Source of the DNA: an uncultured Parabacteroides sp.
GTDB taxonomy: Bacteria > Bacteroidota > Bacteroidia > Bacteroidales > Tannerellaceae
Assembly (NCBI GenBank): GCA_949287365.1
Contig: CASEGC010000036.1
Location: 1-33,611 of the forward strand
Reading direction: 5' to 3'
Length of the DNA: 33,611 nucleotides
Shown here: positions 7,734-16,939 of the stretch, piece after piece
Position numbering within the stretch: position 1 is the first letter of the stretch
Layout: every line of letters begins with the position of its first letter
Position numbers and translations under genes: made by a program
Notes under the pieces: model-generated
Seen by the model: only the letters and a program-made list of their open reading frames with translations
The model's database searches: none
What the model was told of the DNA's origin: nothing

Positions 7734-7777
7734 CGGCTACGCTCGCTCCGCGGAAGCGCGGCCCGAAAGCGTAGCCG
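7734..7777. promoter_or_regulatory. GC-rich two-tier hairpin upstream of susC
   Basis: CGGCTACGCT (7734-7743) and AGCGTAGCCG (7768-7777) are perfect 10-bp arms. Within the loop CCGCG (7748-7752) and CGCGG (7757-7761) form a second perfect stem with a GAAG loop. It lies 104 bp before the susC ATG in otherwise AT-rich DNA. It may be a leader structure controlling susC, or a regulator-binding site. There is no T-tract after it. Confidence 0.55.
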
Positions 7778-7880
7778 ACTCATCCCGCGAGCCAGCCGTT
7801 TACCTAATTTAACATTACCCGATTAAGTAAGAAAAACAAAAATATTGTCCTTAATGTAAATTGTCGAACCTTCTAATAAC

Positions 7881-10800
7881 ATGACACGCATGAAAAAGAA
7901 ATTCTATCGAGTGTCTATTCTCTGCTTAGGAGCATTGATGGCGGCCACTTATTTGCACGCCAGCGCGCAGAAAATCACCCTACGGGAGAATAACATCTCC
8001 TTGAAGCAAGCTTTCGAGCTGCTCGAGGATGCCTCACAGTACAAGATCGCGTACAACGAGAGTAAATTGGATGTCTCACGGAACGTCTCCATCCATGCCG
8101 AGAACCAAGAGGTGACGGAAGTGTTGGAGAATCTGCTCGCCCAAACGGGATACACGTTCAAGGTAAAAGACAACTACCTCGTAATCGTCCCGGCCAACCA
8201 ACAACAGAAGAAAGTAATCAAGGGAACGGTGTTTGACGAGAGCGGAGCGCCCATTATCGGGGCCAACGTCATCGAGAAGGGAACCACGAACGGGACCATC
8301 ACCGACCTGAACGGTGGTTTTCGTCTGGAGATATCGGACAACGCCTCCCTCCAGATTTCCTACATCGGTTACGTCAACCATGAGGTCAAGGTGAGGCCGG
8401 ACATGACCTCGCTATCCGTCACCTTGCGGGAAGACACCGAGCGGCTGGACGAGGTGGTGGTGGTAGGTTACGGCACGCAGAAAAAGGTGAACCTGACCGG
8501 TTCGGTACAGAGCGTATCCAGCGGCGACTTGGTCAAACGAAACCTTTACAGCTCCTCGCAAGCGTTGCAAGGATTGGTGCCGGGCATGATAGTGACCCAA
8601 AGCTCCGGTGCTCCGGGCGCTACCGCCTCCATCCAAATACGCGGTACGGGCTCCATCAACTCCAATACCTCACCTTTGGTATTAATTGATGGTGCCGAGG
8701 GTGACATGGATTCTATCGACCCGAATGCGATAGAGTCCATCTCCGTCCTGAAAGACGCGGCCTCCGCCTCCATCTACGGTTCGCGAGCCTCCAACGGTGT
8801 CATCCTCGTCACCACCAAACGGGCGAAAGAGAACAAGCTGTCCGTATCTTACAACGGTTGGGTAGGTTTCCGCACGCCGACCGAATTGCCGACCCCGGTC
8901 GACGCAGTCACTTACATGGAAGCTATCAACCAAGCGAGCCTCAATAATAACCAGGCTATCCAATACTCCGAGGATATCATAAATATGTATAAGACGACAG
9001 GTCCCGATAACGTACATTACTTCGATACCGACTGGAGAGATCTCGTGTTCGATAACGTGACGCTGACACACAACCACTCCTTGAGCGTTAGTGGTGGCAG
9101 CGACGTGTTAAGGACTTTCGTCAACGCTTCTTACAACTATGAAGATGGTTTGATACCGAACAATACTTCCACACGTACCGCCATCCGCTCGAATACCGAT
9201 GCGAAAATTACCGACTGGTTGCGCGCGGGCCTGAACTTGAATATCCGCAGGACCGTGCAAAAGAATCCAACCTATGGAACGAATAGTATCATCAATAGCG
9301 TATTACGGTTCACTCCGCTTTTCGCCGCGGTCAACCAAGACGGGACATGGGGTAACGGACAAAACGGTAACAACCCGTTAGCGATGTCGACAACAGGAGG
9401 AGCCTCGACCAGCGATAACAACGACATCGACGTGAAAGGAACTATCGCCTTAACTCCATTCAAAGGGTTTGAGGTTTTGGCAAGCTACGCCAGCCGTCAT
9501 TACGAGAACAAGACGGACAGTTTCCAAAATACGTATGATACTTATGAGGATGGTAACTTCATGATGACCTACCCGACTCGAAAATCAAGGTCCGAATCAT
9601 GGAGCCGACTGATAAAGAACCAGTTCAATGCGCAAATCACCTACGAGAACACCTTCAACGAGAAGCACTATTTCAAGGGATTAATCGGTTTCCAGACCGA
9701 CGAGTTGAAGAACAAAAGCCTCAGCGGAGGACGGAACGGTTTCTACTACGACGGCTATGAGGAGATGATGCATGGCGACGCGTCCTCGTCTTCCATCACG
9801 GGCAGCAGCTCCGAGTTGGCGATGATGTCTTACTTCGCCCGTTTTAACTACACCTTCGCGGATAAATACCTGATTGAGCTGACCGGACGTTACGACGGTT
9901 CTTCCCGTTTCACGCCCGACAACCGTTGGGGATTCTTCCCGTCAGCGTCCGTAGGATGGCGAATCTCCGAAGAGAATTTCTTCAGCCCCCTGAGAAAAAC
10001 CATCGACAACCTGAAGATTCGCGCCTCTTACGGCTCTTTGGGTAATCAAGATATCAGCGGATATTATCCGTATGCCGCGAGTTTAGCTTCCGGAGCCTCT
10101 TATTGGTTCGGCGACGCGAAGAACTATACGACAGGTATCTACGCGTCCGCTCTATCCAATCCGCTTATCACTTGGGAAAAATCCGAACAATTCGACGTTG
10201 GTTTGGACTTGACGGCGTTCGACTCTCGTTTGGACGTAACGTTCGATTATTACGTACGTAACGTGAGCGATATGTTGCAACAATTTCCGGTCACCTTCGC
10301 GGTGGGTCTTTCCTCCGCCTGGGAAAACGCCGGAGACATGCGGAACAAAGGTTGGGATTTGAGCGTGACGTGGCGCGACCAAATCGGGAAAGTGAAGTAT
10401 AACGTGACCGCCATGCTCTCCGACGTGAAGAACGAGGTGACGAACCTGTACGGCAACGAGTACATCAACGCGAACAATACGACACAAGAGGGTTATCCGA
10501 TTTACTCTTGGTACGGATACGTAGCCGACGGGTTCTTCCAATCGCGTGAGGAAATCGAGGCGAACCCCGTTTACGGCAACAATAAGGACAACGTGAAACC
10601 AGGATACATCAAGTACAAGGATATCAGCGGACCGGACGGCGTACCCGACGGACAAATCACGGACGCGGACCGGACGATTATCGGCGACCCGCAGGCTCGT
10701 TACTCTTTCAGCTTGAACTTGGGAGCGGAATGGAACAATTTCGACTTTAACGTATTCCTGCAAGGCATCGGCAAACGGGATATCTTCTTCGATGGAGCTG

Positions 10801-11171
10801 GAGCCAGACCATTCTACGTGGGTGGTACCATCTACGAATACCAATTGGACACATGGACAGAGAATAATCGCGACGCAGCATATCCTCTGTTGCTAATCGA
10901 AGGTAATGCTGGCGGAAACATGAACAACATTCCTTCCTCTTTCTGGGTAAAGAGTGGAGCGTACATGCGTTTGAAAAACGTGAGCATCGGATACTCCTTG
11001 CCGAAAAAACTCTTGGCGAAAACGAAACTGGGTAATGTCCGCTTTTACATAAGTGGCCAAAACCTGTTCACGATATCGAACGCTTATGAGGGATACGACC
11101 CGGAAGGTGATATCGCGAATTACTATCCGGTCATGCAAGTTTATACATTTGGAGTTGACATAAGATTTTAA
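7881..11171 (+). CDS. SusC/RagA-family TonB-dependent outer-membrane transporter with STN signalling domain
   Basis: SusC-type proteins are 22-strand outer-membrane barrels that import a ligand captured by SusD, driven by TonB. The 1096-residue protein has a signal peptide (about 1-29), an STN domain (about 31-103, ITLRENNISLKQAF), a CarboxypepD_reg-like domain (about 112-183, IKGTVFDESGAPIIGANV), a TonB-box-like segment DEVVVVGYG (about 190-198), a plug (about 200-315, with VPGMIVTQSSGAPGATASI) and then the barrel, ending in aromatic residue F after VDIR. The STN domain marks it as a transducer that talks to FecR and the ECF sigma factor encoded divergently. A second ATG three codons in is an equally good start. 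SusD follows after 12 bp. Confidence 0.97.
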   Translation: MTRMKKKFYRVSILCLGALMAATYLHASAQKITLRENNISLKQAFELLEDASQYKIAYNESKLDVSRNVSIHAENQEVTEVLENLLAQTGYTFKVKDNYLVIVPANQQQKKVIKGTVFDESGAPIIGANVIEKGTTNGTITDLNGGFRLEISDNASLQISYIGYVNHEVKVRPDMTSLSVTLREDTERLDEVVVVGYGTQKKVNLTGSVQSVSSGDLVKRNLYSSSQALQGLVPGMIVTQSSGAPGATASIQIRGTGSINSNTSPLVLIDGAEGDMDSIDPNAIESISVLKDAASASIYGSRASNGVILVTTKRAKENKLSVSYNGWVGFRTPTELPTPVDAVTYMEAINQASLNNNQAIQYSEDIINMYKTTGPDNVHYFDTDWRDLVFDNVTLTHNHSLSVSGGSDVLRTFVNASYNYEDGLIPNNTSTRTAIRSNTDAKITDWLRAGLNLNIRRTVQKNPTYGTNSIINSVLRFTPLFAAVNQDGTWGNGQNGNNPLAMSTTGGASTSDNNDIDVKGTIALTPFKGFEVLASYASRHYENKTDSFQNTYDTYEDGNFMMTYPTRKSRSESWSRLIKNQFNAQITYENTFNEKHYFKGLIGFQTDELKNKSLSGGRNGFYYDGYEEMMHGDASSSSITGSSSELAMMSYFARFNYTFADKYLIELTGRYDGSSRFTPDNRWGFFPSASVGWRISEENFFSPLRKTIDNLKIRASYGSLGNQDISGYYPYAASLASGASYWFGDAKNYTTGIYASALSNPLITWEKSEQFDVGLDLTAFDSRLDVTFDYYVRNVSDMLQQFPVTFAVGLSSAWENAGDMRNKGWDLSVTWRDQIGKVKYNVTAMLSDVKNEVTNLYGNEYINANNTTQEGYPIYSWYGYVADGFFQSREEIEANPVYGNNKDNVKPGYIKYKDISGPDGVPDGQITDADRTIIGDPQARYSFSLNLGAEWNNFDFNVFLQGIGKRDIFFDGAGARPFYVGGTIYEYQLDTWTENNRDAAYPLLLIEGNAGGNMNNIPSSFWVKSGAYMRLKNVSIGYSLPKKLLAKTKLGNVRFYISGQNLFTISNAYEGYDPEGDIANYYPVMQVYTFGVDIRF

Positions 11172-11183
11172 AACGAGATTATC

Positions 11184-12959
11184 ATGAAACAGTTTAAATA
11201 TATTCCATATTTATATATGTGCGCTTTAATGTTCACCGGAATTTCCTGTAGCGATTTTTTGGACAGGGAAGACACGAACACGGCGTACACGAGCGAGGGA
11301 TTCTTTACCAGCGAGGCCGCCATTAAAGAAGGGGCTACCGGGTGTTACGCGAACCTTTATATGGAGATAGAGGGCAGTATCGCACACTCCACCATATTTG
11401 ATTTCTATACGGGACTGGCCTGTGAAAGAACCGAGAATACGACCATTGGAGCGGGAGGCGCATTAAATGCGGACAACGCCACGATTCAAAGCCTTTGGTC
11501 GAATCTATACACAAACGTCGCAAGAGCGAATTCTTTCCTTTCGGGCGTAGAACCCAATTTAGCCACATTGAACGAAACTTGCCTGCGATACGTGGCGGAA
11601 GTGCGCATCTTAAGAGCTTATAACTATTATCTATTAATCGCGTTGTGGGGTGACGTGCCTTTCTATACGACACCACCTACACCGGAAGAATACGAGGTAG
11701 CGAAAACCTCCAAAGTGGAGATTTTGGATTTCATCATCAAGGAATGTACCGAAGCGGCGGAATATCTGGATTGGACAGCGGAAGAGCGAGGACGTGTGGA
11801 TAAACCGTTCGCGTTAGGCATGATTAATCGTGCGGGTTTATTGGGTGGTAGCCTGGATTACGGAGGCAAAGGACAAGAATATTTCCGGACCGCCGCCGAC
11901 GCGGCTTCCCAAGTGATAGGGAAACGAGCTTTGGCAAACAATTACGAAGATTTGTTCTATGTGGCAGGACAAGCGAAATCCGATGTCCGCAACGAGATGA
12001 TTTTTGAATTAATGTATACGGTTAACGGAACAAACGTACATCGGAATTGGACCGGTTTCGGATTTGTATCCCGCATGCAAGGACAAACTTCCCGTCATCC
12101 GACCATGATGTTGGCGGATACTTACGAGTGTATCGACGGAAAGCGTATCGACGAATCACCGCTTTACGACCCTCATCATCCGCAATTGAACCGCGACCCG
12201 CGCTTCAAAGCGACCTTATGGATGCATGGCGATACCGCCACCTGCAATATAGGCTCAATGAGTTCCGTCATCATCAACGCATATGATATAGAAACGCAGC
12301 AGTATAACTATACGACCGGTCTGTGGGAAGTACGGAATAACGACGACGTGAACAGCGCGGCGGCTTGGGCGAGTTTCACCAACGCTGGGTGCGGTTATAT
12401 AGCGGCCAAGTATGCGAAAGAGACCTCCGAAAATATCAATTACACGGGGCAGAACGTACCTATCATGCGTTACGCCGAAATCTTGTTAGGTTACGCCGAG
12501 GCGAAAATCGAATTGGGCGAGTTGGACCAAAGCGTATATGACGCGATCAACCAAGTAAGGAACCGTGTGGGAATGCCAAACGTTTCCAACGATAGAATAG
12601 GCAATATCGACAAGATGCGCCAATTGGTCCGTAGGGAACGTAAGGTAGAATTCGCTTTAGAAGGCTTGCACATAGTGGATATGCGGAGATGGGGTATCGG
12701 TGATTTGGAAAACGAAGGCCCGCTTTATGGAAGGCCTAATGAGGATATCCGTTACGAAGGTTTGGCGGATACCGATATACCGAACTTCAAGAAGACGGAA
12801 CGTCATGACTTGAACGATATAGCGACTTACGACGCATATAAAGATAAACTAAAAATGCGTGACGCGAACCGCTATTGGGAACCGAAGTTCGCCTTATGGC
12901 CGATTCCACAACAAGAGTTAGACCGTAACCCGAATCTGGTACAGAACGATGGGTATTAA
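11184..12959 (+). CDS. SusD/RagB-family ligand-binding outer-membrane lipoprotein
   Basis: SusD is the surface lid of the SusC barrel and binds the ligand through a TPR-like helical fold. The 591-residue protein has a lipoprotein signal with lipobox TGISC (Cys22) followed by SDFLDRED, as usual for SusD. Typical family segments are visible: EVRILRAYNYYLLIALWGDVP (about 140-160), MRYAEILLGYAEAKIELG, and the C-terminal RKVEFALEGLHIVDMRRW, with FALWPIPQQELDRNPNLVQN at the end. The surface binding residues cannot be tied to a given sugar. It is in one operon with susC. Confidence 0.96.
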   Translation: MKQFKYIPYLYMCALMFTGISCSDFLDREDTNTAYTSEGFFTSEAAIKEGATGCYANLYMEIEGSIAHSTIFDFYTGLACERTENTTIGAGGALNADNATIQSLWSNLYTNVARANSFLSGVEPNLATLNETCLRYVAEVRILRAYNYYLLIALWGDVPFYTTPPTPEEYEVAKTSKVEILDFIIKECTEAAEYLDWTAEERGRVDKPFALGMINRAGLLGGSLDYGGKGQEYFRTAADAASQVIGKRALANNYEDLFYVAGQAKSDVRNEMIFELMYTVNGTNVHRNWTGFGFVSRMQGQTSRHPTMMLADTYECIDGKRIDESPLYDPHHPQLNRDPRFKATLWMHGDTATCNIGSMSSVIINAYDIETQQYNYTTGLWEVRNNDDVNSAAAWASFTNAGCGYIAAKYAKETSENINYTGQNVPIMRYAEILLGYAEAKIELGELDQSVYDAINQVRNRVGMPNVSNDRIGNIDKMRQLVRRERKVEFALEGLHIVDMRRWGIGDLENEGPLYGRPNEDIRYEGLADTDIPNFKKTERHDLNDIATYDAYKDKLKMRDANRYWEPKFALWPIPQQELDRNPNLVQNDGY

Positions 12960-12966
12960 TTTTTAG

Positions 12967-13039
12967 TTCCGGATTTATAAGTTTTTTGATTTCTTGAATT
13001 TATCTTTGGGAAGAAAATCAGAAATTTACAAACCCGGAA
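12967..13039 (+). other. Long imperfect hairpin between susD and the oxidoreductase gene
   Basis: Segments 12967-12995 (starting TTCCGG) and 13011-13039 (ending CCGGAA) can pair over 29 positions with about 22 matches around a 15-nt loop. It fills most of the 107-bp gap after susD. It could stabilise the susC-susD message or reduce transcription into the downstream genes. No T-tract follows. Confidence 0.4.
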
Positions 13040-13066
13040 ATTTAAAAACAAAGAAACTCCAATAAC

Positions 13067-14794
13067 ATGAAACGAAGAGACTTTTTGACTTATAGTATGT
13101 TAGCGGGAGGAAGCTCGTTACTGCTTCCTTTAGCGAGCGCTTGCCAGCAAAGTGGGAAAACGTCCATGTCTTCCCCTATTGGCGGCAAAGGAAAAACAAG
13201 TGAGCTCCAAGCGGACCTCGCCATCATCGGAGCCGGTTTTGGCGGTTGCGCCGCGGCATTGGCGGCTTGCCGGAACGGAATGAATGTCATACTGACCGAG
13301 GAAACGGATTGGATTGGCGGACAAGCTACCCAACAAGGCGTACCGCCCGATGAGCATCCTTGGATAGAGACACATGGGGCCAACGCCTCCTATCGCATGT
13401 ATCGAAACAAGACGCGAGAATATTATCGACGGAATTATCCGCTTACGGACGAGGCACGTGCCAACATGAACCTGAATCCCGGAAACGGAACAGTCTCCCG
13501 AATCTGCCACGAGCCCGCCGTAACGGTAGCGGTGCTGATGGAGATGCTGATGCCTTACATCGGTATGGGACGGTTATTGCTTTTACTGAATCACAAAGCG
13601 ACAAAGGCGGAGACGCGAGGCGACGAGGTCTTGTCTGTCACCTTGCGAGATTCGCTCAGCGGAGATGATGTCACGCTGGTCGCTCCCTACTTCGTGGACG
13701 CTACGGAACGTGGAGACCTTTTGCCATTGACGAAAACCGAATACGTTACCGGAGCGGAATCGAAAGAAGAGACCAAAGAGCTGCATGGAGCGGACAAGGC
13801 GGACCCGACCAACAATCAGGCGTTCACGGTCTGCTTTACCGTGGAATACGTGGCCGGAGAGGACTGGACCATCGACAAACCCGCCAATTACGCCTTTTGG
13901 CATGACTATGTTCCCAACTTGATCCCCGCATGGACCGGCAAGCTACTGGACCTCACTTATCCTACTCCATCCACGCTGAAGCCGAACCACGCCACCTGCG
14001 TGCCGGACGGCTCACAAACCAAGGCGTTCAACTTCTGGACTTACCGGCGAATCATCGACCCAAGTAACTTCATGCCCGGAACCTATAAAGGGAGCACGTC
14101 TCTCATTAATTGGCCGCAAAACGATTATTTGTTGGGCAATATCATCGATGTTTCCGAAGAGGAGTTTCAAAAACACGTGAACGCGGCGAAAGAATTGAAC
14201 CTCTCGTTACTCTATTGGCTTCAGACAGAAGCGCCCCGCCCCGACGGAGGAAGCGGATGGAAAGGTTTACGGCTGCATAAAGGTCTGCTCGGCACGCAAG
14301 ATGGCATGGCCAAATATCCCTATGTCAGGGAAGCTCGCCGAATCAAGGCGGAATTCACGGTCTTGGAAGAACACGTGGGCAAGGAAAACCGAAAGCTCGT
14401 CTCCGGAGAGGAAAGGGCCGCATGGTTCGAGGATAGCGTAGGCGTAGGTTTCTACAACATCGACCTGCATCCCACTTGTGGAGGGAATAATTATATCGAC
14501 TTCAGGGCATTACCATTCCAAGTACCTTTAGGAGCGTTATTGCCTCAACGGGTGAATAACCTGCTCCCCGCTTGTAAGAACATCGGGACAACCCATATCA
14601 CGAACGGTTGTTATCGTGTCCATCCGGCGGAATGGGGAATCGGTGAGGCGGTAGGTTTGTTGGCTACATTTGCCAAAAACAAGAAACAACCGCTCCGTGC
14701 CATTCGCGCCAACAAGCGATTATTGGCGGACTTCCAACAATGGATTCAACAGCAAGGCGTGGAAATCGCCTGGCCTAAAGACTCTATCTTATAA
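13067..14794 (+). CDS. Exported FAD-dependent oxidoreductase (FAD_oxidored family)
   Basis: The 575-residue protein starts with RRDFL followed by a hydrophobic stretch and LASAC (Cys26), which reads as a Tat-like or lipoprotein signal, so it is probably outside the cytoplasm. A Rossmann motif for FAD binding is at about 50-80 (LAIIGAGFGGCAAALAA, with Glu79 ending the beta strand). Other family marks are GGQATQQGV, YFVDATERGDLLPL, and the C-terminal ITNGCYRVHPAEWGIGEAVG. Such genes are often labelled xanthan lyase in Bacteroidales, but the sequence supports a flavin oxidoreductase and not a lyase. It follows susD in the same direction, so it likely oxidises the imported ligand or a product. 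The substrate is unknown. Confidence 0.85.
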   Translation: MKRRDFLTYSMLAGGSSLLLPLASACQQSGKTSMSSPIGGKGKTSELQADLAIIGAGFGGCAAALAACRNGMNVILTEETDWIGGQATQQGVPPDEHPWIETHGANASYRMYRNKTREYYRRNYPLTDEARANMNLNPGNGTVSRICHEPAVTVAVLMEMLMPYIGMGRLLLLLNHKATKAETRGDEVLSVTLRDSLSGDDVTLVAPYFVDATERGDLLPLTKTEYVTGAESKEETKELHGADKADPTNNQAFTVCFTVEYVAGEDWTIDKPANYAFWHDYVPNLIPAWTGKLLDLTYPTPSTLKPNHATCVPDGSQTKAFNFWTYRRIIDPSNFMPGTYKGSTSLINWPQNDYLLGNIIDVSEEEFQKHVNAAKELNLSLLYWLQTEAPRPDGGSGWKGLRLHKGLLGTQDGMAKYPYVREARRIKAEFTVLEEHVGKENRKLVSGEERAAWFEDSVGVGFYNIDLHPTCGGNNYIDFRALPFQVPLGALLPQRVNNLLPACKNIGTTHITNGCYRVHPAEWGIGEAVGLLATFAKNKKQPLRAIRANKRLLADFQQWIQQQGVEIAWPKDSIL

Positions 14795-14826
14795 AAATGA
14801 AACGACGTGATTCTTTGATACTCATC

Positions 14827-14870
14827 ACATTGGCGAAAGGATTCATAAAGAGACCTCCTTTCGCCAATGT
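14827..14870 (+). terminator. Perfect 15-bp inverted repeat after the oxidoreductase gene
   Basis: ACATTGGCGAAAGGA (14827-14841) and TCCTTTCGCCAATGT (14856-14870) pair perfectly around a 14-nt loop, starting 33 bp past the stop codon. No T-run follows, so it may be a partial terminator, an RNA-processing barrier or an mRNA-stabilising hairpin. It separates the oxidoreductase gene from the SGNH gene. Confidence 0.5.
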
Positions 14871-14963
14871 CCATTCCGACAATAATCTAGCCACTTTCTT
14901 TTTCGCTAGTACAAACGAGCAAAAAACAGATAGATAAAAGGAATCATTTAAGCTTAAAGAATT

Positions 14964-16040
14964 ATGAATAAAGTGATTTTTATGTTCTTAATCCTGCTGT
15001 TTAATACTAATATTTACACACAGGAATCAAATATTCGTTATATAAATGCGGATATTTTTCCCGTATTAGGAAAAGCGACAGAAAACACGCTTACACGGTA
15101 TGAGCGACTCCCTGACTCGCTACAACAAATGATTAGTCCAATATTGTGGAATCTGGGATGTAATAGTGCCGGATTAGCCGTACGCTTTCGAAGCAATTCC
15201 AGCACGATCGCCGCCAAATGGGAAGTACGTGAAGACGTAACCTTAAATATAATGACATCTACCGCCATTAAAGGTCTCGACCTTTATTGTTTGAACGAGG
15301 ATGGCAAATGGCTATTCGCAGGGAGTGGCCATCCACAAGGCAAATCCAACCAGGCAATACTCGCAACAGATATGCTTCCTAAAGAACGAGAGTTTATGCT
15401 ATATCTATCCTTATACGATGGAATAACCTCGCTGGCTATCGGCATAGATTCTTTAGCGTCGATTAAACAACCACAAATAGACTCTCCGAAACAAACTAAA
15501 CCTATTGTTTTTTATGGAACCAGCATTATGCAAGGAGGTTGCGCTTCTCGTCCCGGTATGGCACATACTAATATTTTAGAACGATGGTTCAACCGGGAAT
15601 GTATTAATTTGGGATTCCGCGGGAATGGATTGCTTGATCCTGAAATAGCGGAAGTGATGGCCGGAGTGGACGCCTCTCTATTTATCCTAGACTTTCTGCC
15701 AAACGCTACAGCGAAACATGTGAAAGAACGGGCCGACTTATTTTATTCCATCATTCGTTCCAAACATCCCGATGTCCCTATCTTATTTACAGAAACGATT
15801 TTTGTCCGCTCCACATTCAATGAGCAATGGAAAAAAGAAATACAAGAAAGAAATAAGGCCTTACAGTCTTTTTTCAACTCATTAAAACGACGGAACGAGA
15901 AAAACATTTACTATCTCTCCGCCAAAGATATCATCGGCCATGACGGAGAAGCCACGGTAGATGGTGTACATTTCACTGACCTCGGTTTCATGCGATACGC
16001 AGAAGTCCTCTATCCGATATTAAAAAAACTCATAGAATGA
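14964..16040 (+). CDS. Secreted SGNH/GDSL-type esterase with N-terminal jelly-roll-like domain
   Basis: The 358-residue protein has a signal peptide (about 1-20, ending IYTQ). The N-terminal part (about 21-170) fits the SGNH_hydro N-terminal beta domain, and the C-terminal part (about 178-357) is the hydrolase. Catalytic residues read as Ser187 in YGTSIMQGG, Gly220-Asn221 in FRGNG, Asn247 in DFLPN, and Asp333 and His336 in DGVHFTD. Family members remove acyl groups, often acetyl groups from sugars, so a deacetylase for the imported ligand is a reasonable guess. The gene is visibly more AT-rich than susC, susD and the oxidoreductase gene, and it follows a strong hairpin, so it may be a later addition or have its own promoter. 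Confidence 0.85.
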   Translation: MNKVIFMFLILLFNTNIYTQESNIRYINADIFPVLGKATENTLTRYERLPDSLQQMISPILWNLGCNSAGLAVRFRSNSSTIAAKWEVREDVTLNIMTSTAIKGLDLYCLNEDGKWLFAGSGHPQGKSNQAILATDMLPKEREFMLYLSLYDGITSLAIGIDSLASIKQPQIDSPKQTKPIVFYGTSIMQGGCASRPGMAHTNILERWFNRECINLGFRGNGLLDPEIAEVMAGVDASLFILDFLPNATAKHVKERADLFYSIIRSKHPDVPILFTETIFVRSTFNEQWKKEIQERNKALQSFFNSLKRRNEKNIYYLSAKDIIGHDGEATVDGVHFTDLGFMRYAEVLYPILKKLIE

Positions 16041-16089
16041 AAACCGATACCGATTATCCCCCATTTAATCCCGTACCGACAAGACCGCG

Positions 16090-16155
16090 GTCCTGAGCTA
16101 TTAGGACTGGAGTCCTGACGCTAAAGGACAGCAGTCCTGACAGCACGGGACTCGC
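16090..16155. repeat. Array B: three hairpin units of exactly 22 bp (GTCCT type)
   Basis: Units start at 16090, 16112 and 16134. Each begins GTCCTGA and carries AGGAC or GGGAC 13 bases later, giving 4-5 bp hairpin arms. The palindrome GACCGCGGTC (16083-16092) overlaps its left end. It lies in the 251-bp gap between the convergent SGNH and DUF3256 genes. Confidence 0.85.
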
Positions 16156-16235
16156 CATGCGATTAACCCTTGACGCAGCCGGCAAAGCGACCGGTCGCCT
16201 CATTTCTATATAGCTTGGGATTCGCGGATATTCAT

Positions 16236-16269
16236 AAAAAAGCTATGCCTTCTTACCCAGCATAGCTTT
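16236..16269 (-). terminator. Intrinsic terminator after the DUF3256 gene
   Basis: AAAGCTATGC and GCATAGCTTT (16239-16248 and 16260-16269) form a 10-bp perfect stem, followed on the minus strand by a run of six T. It lies 22 bp past the DUF3256 stop codon and ends the truA operon. Confidence 0.85.
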
Positions 16270-16291
16270 ATCGTTCGTCATCCGATTTACT

Positions 16292-16924
16292 TTACTCAAA
16301 ATGGAACCTTTTCCATTTATAAACCCGAGGTTCGCTCAAATAAGGCTGGAGCTTTTCCCGTTCCTCTTTACCTAAGTATAGCGGTGTCGTATAAGTAGCC
16401 GTCAAAGTCAAATCCTCCGGACTTAACTCATACCGCACCAAGTCCATATCCAAACGAGAGACCGCCTCTTGGAAAGCGTCATCACGCCGGTCTACACCTT
16501 CTTTTATATACCAAGCGCCTTCCGGACGCGCGAATAAATCCGAGGTCGATAAAGGTGTCCATTCCGTCGTGAAAAAACTGATTCGGCTATCCGGAACCGG
16601 CCCGTTCACGGTAGAGACCAAACAAACCACATAGGTCTTATTGACCAACGGCAACAACTTCATCTCCACCGTACTGCGTTCCGTGGCCTGCAACAGTAAG
16701 TAATCCGCGGTCAATTCCTTCAAACAAGAATATCCGTTCATCGTATTTTTCAAACGAGCCTCTTTTCCCGAATTATACAGGTCGACCAAATCTTTCCGCC
16801 AAGCGTGCTCCAATTGCGGAATATATTGGTCCGGCATCGAAGTAAACACCGCGGTCATATCTTGAGCGTCCATGCCAATCGCGCAAGCGCACGAAACAAA
16901 ACACGCTATCATCAATCTTCTCAT
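16292..16924 (-). CDS. DUF3256 family exported protein
   Basis: The 210-residue protein begins with a signal peptide (about 1-20, MRRLMIACFVSCACAIGMDA). The mature part reads as the Bacteroidales family DUF3256, with VFTSMPDQYIPQLEHAWRKD near the start. No catalytic motif is visible and no function is known. It is the last gene of the run after the EamA transporter (15-bp gap). Confidence 0.8.
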   Translation of the reverse strand: MRRLMIACFVSCACAIGMDAQDMTAVFTSMPDQYIPQLEHAWRKDLVDLYNSGKEARLKNTMNGYSCLKELTADYLLLQATERSTVEMKLLPLVNKTYVVCLVSTVNGPVPDSRISFFTTEWTPLSTSDLFARPEGAWYIKEGVDRRDDAFQEAVSRLDMDLVRYELSPEDLTLTATYTTPLYLGKEEREKLQPYLSEPRVYKWKRFHFE

Positions 16925-16939
16925 CGTTCAAATCCTCTT

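Noticed and set aside
13067-14794. Xanthan lyase
   Set aside because: The Rossmann FAD motif and FAD_oxidored signatures are clear, and no lyase fold or motif is visible.
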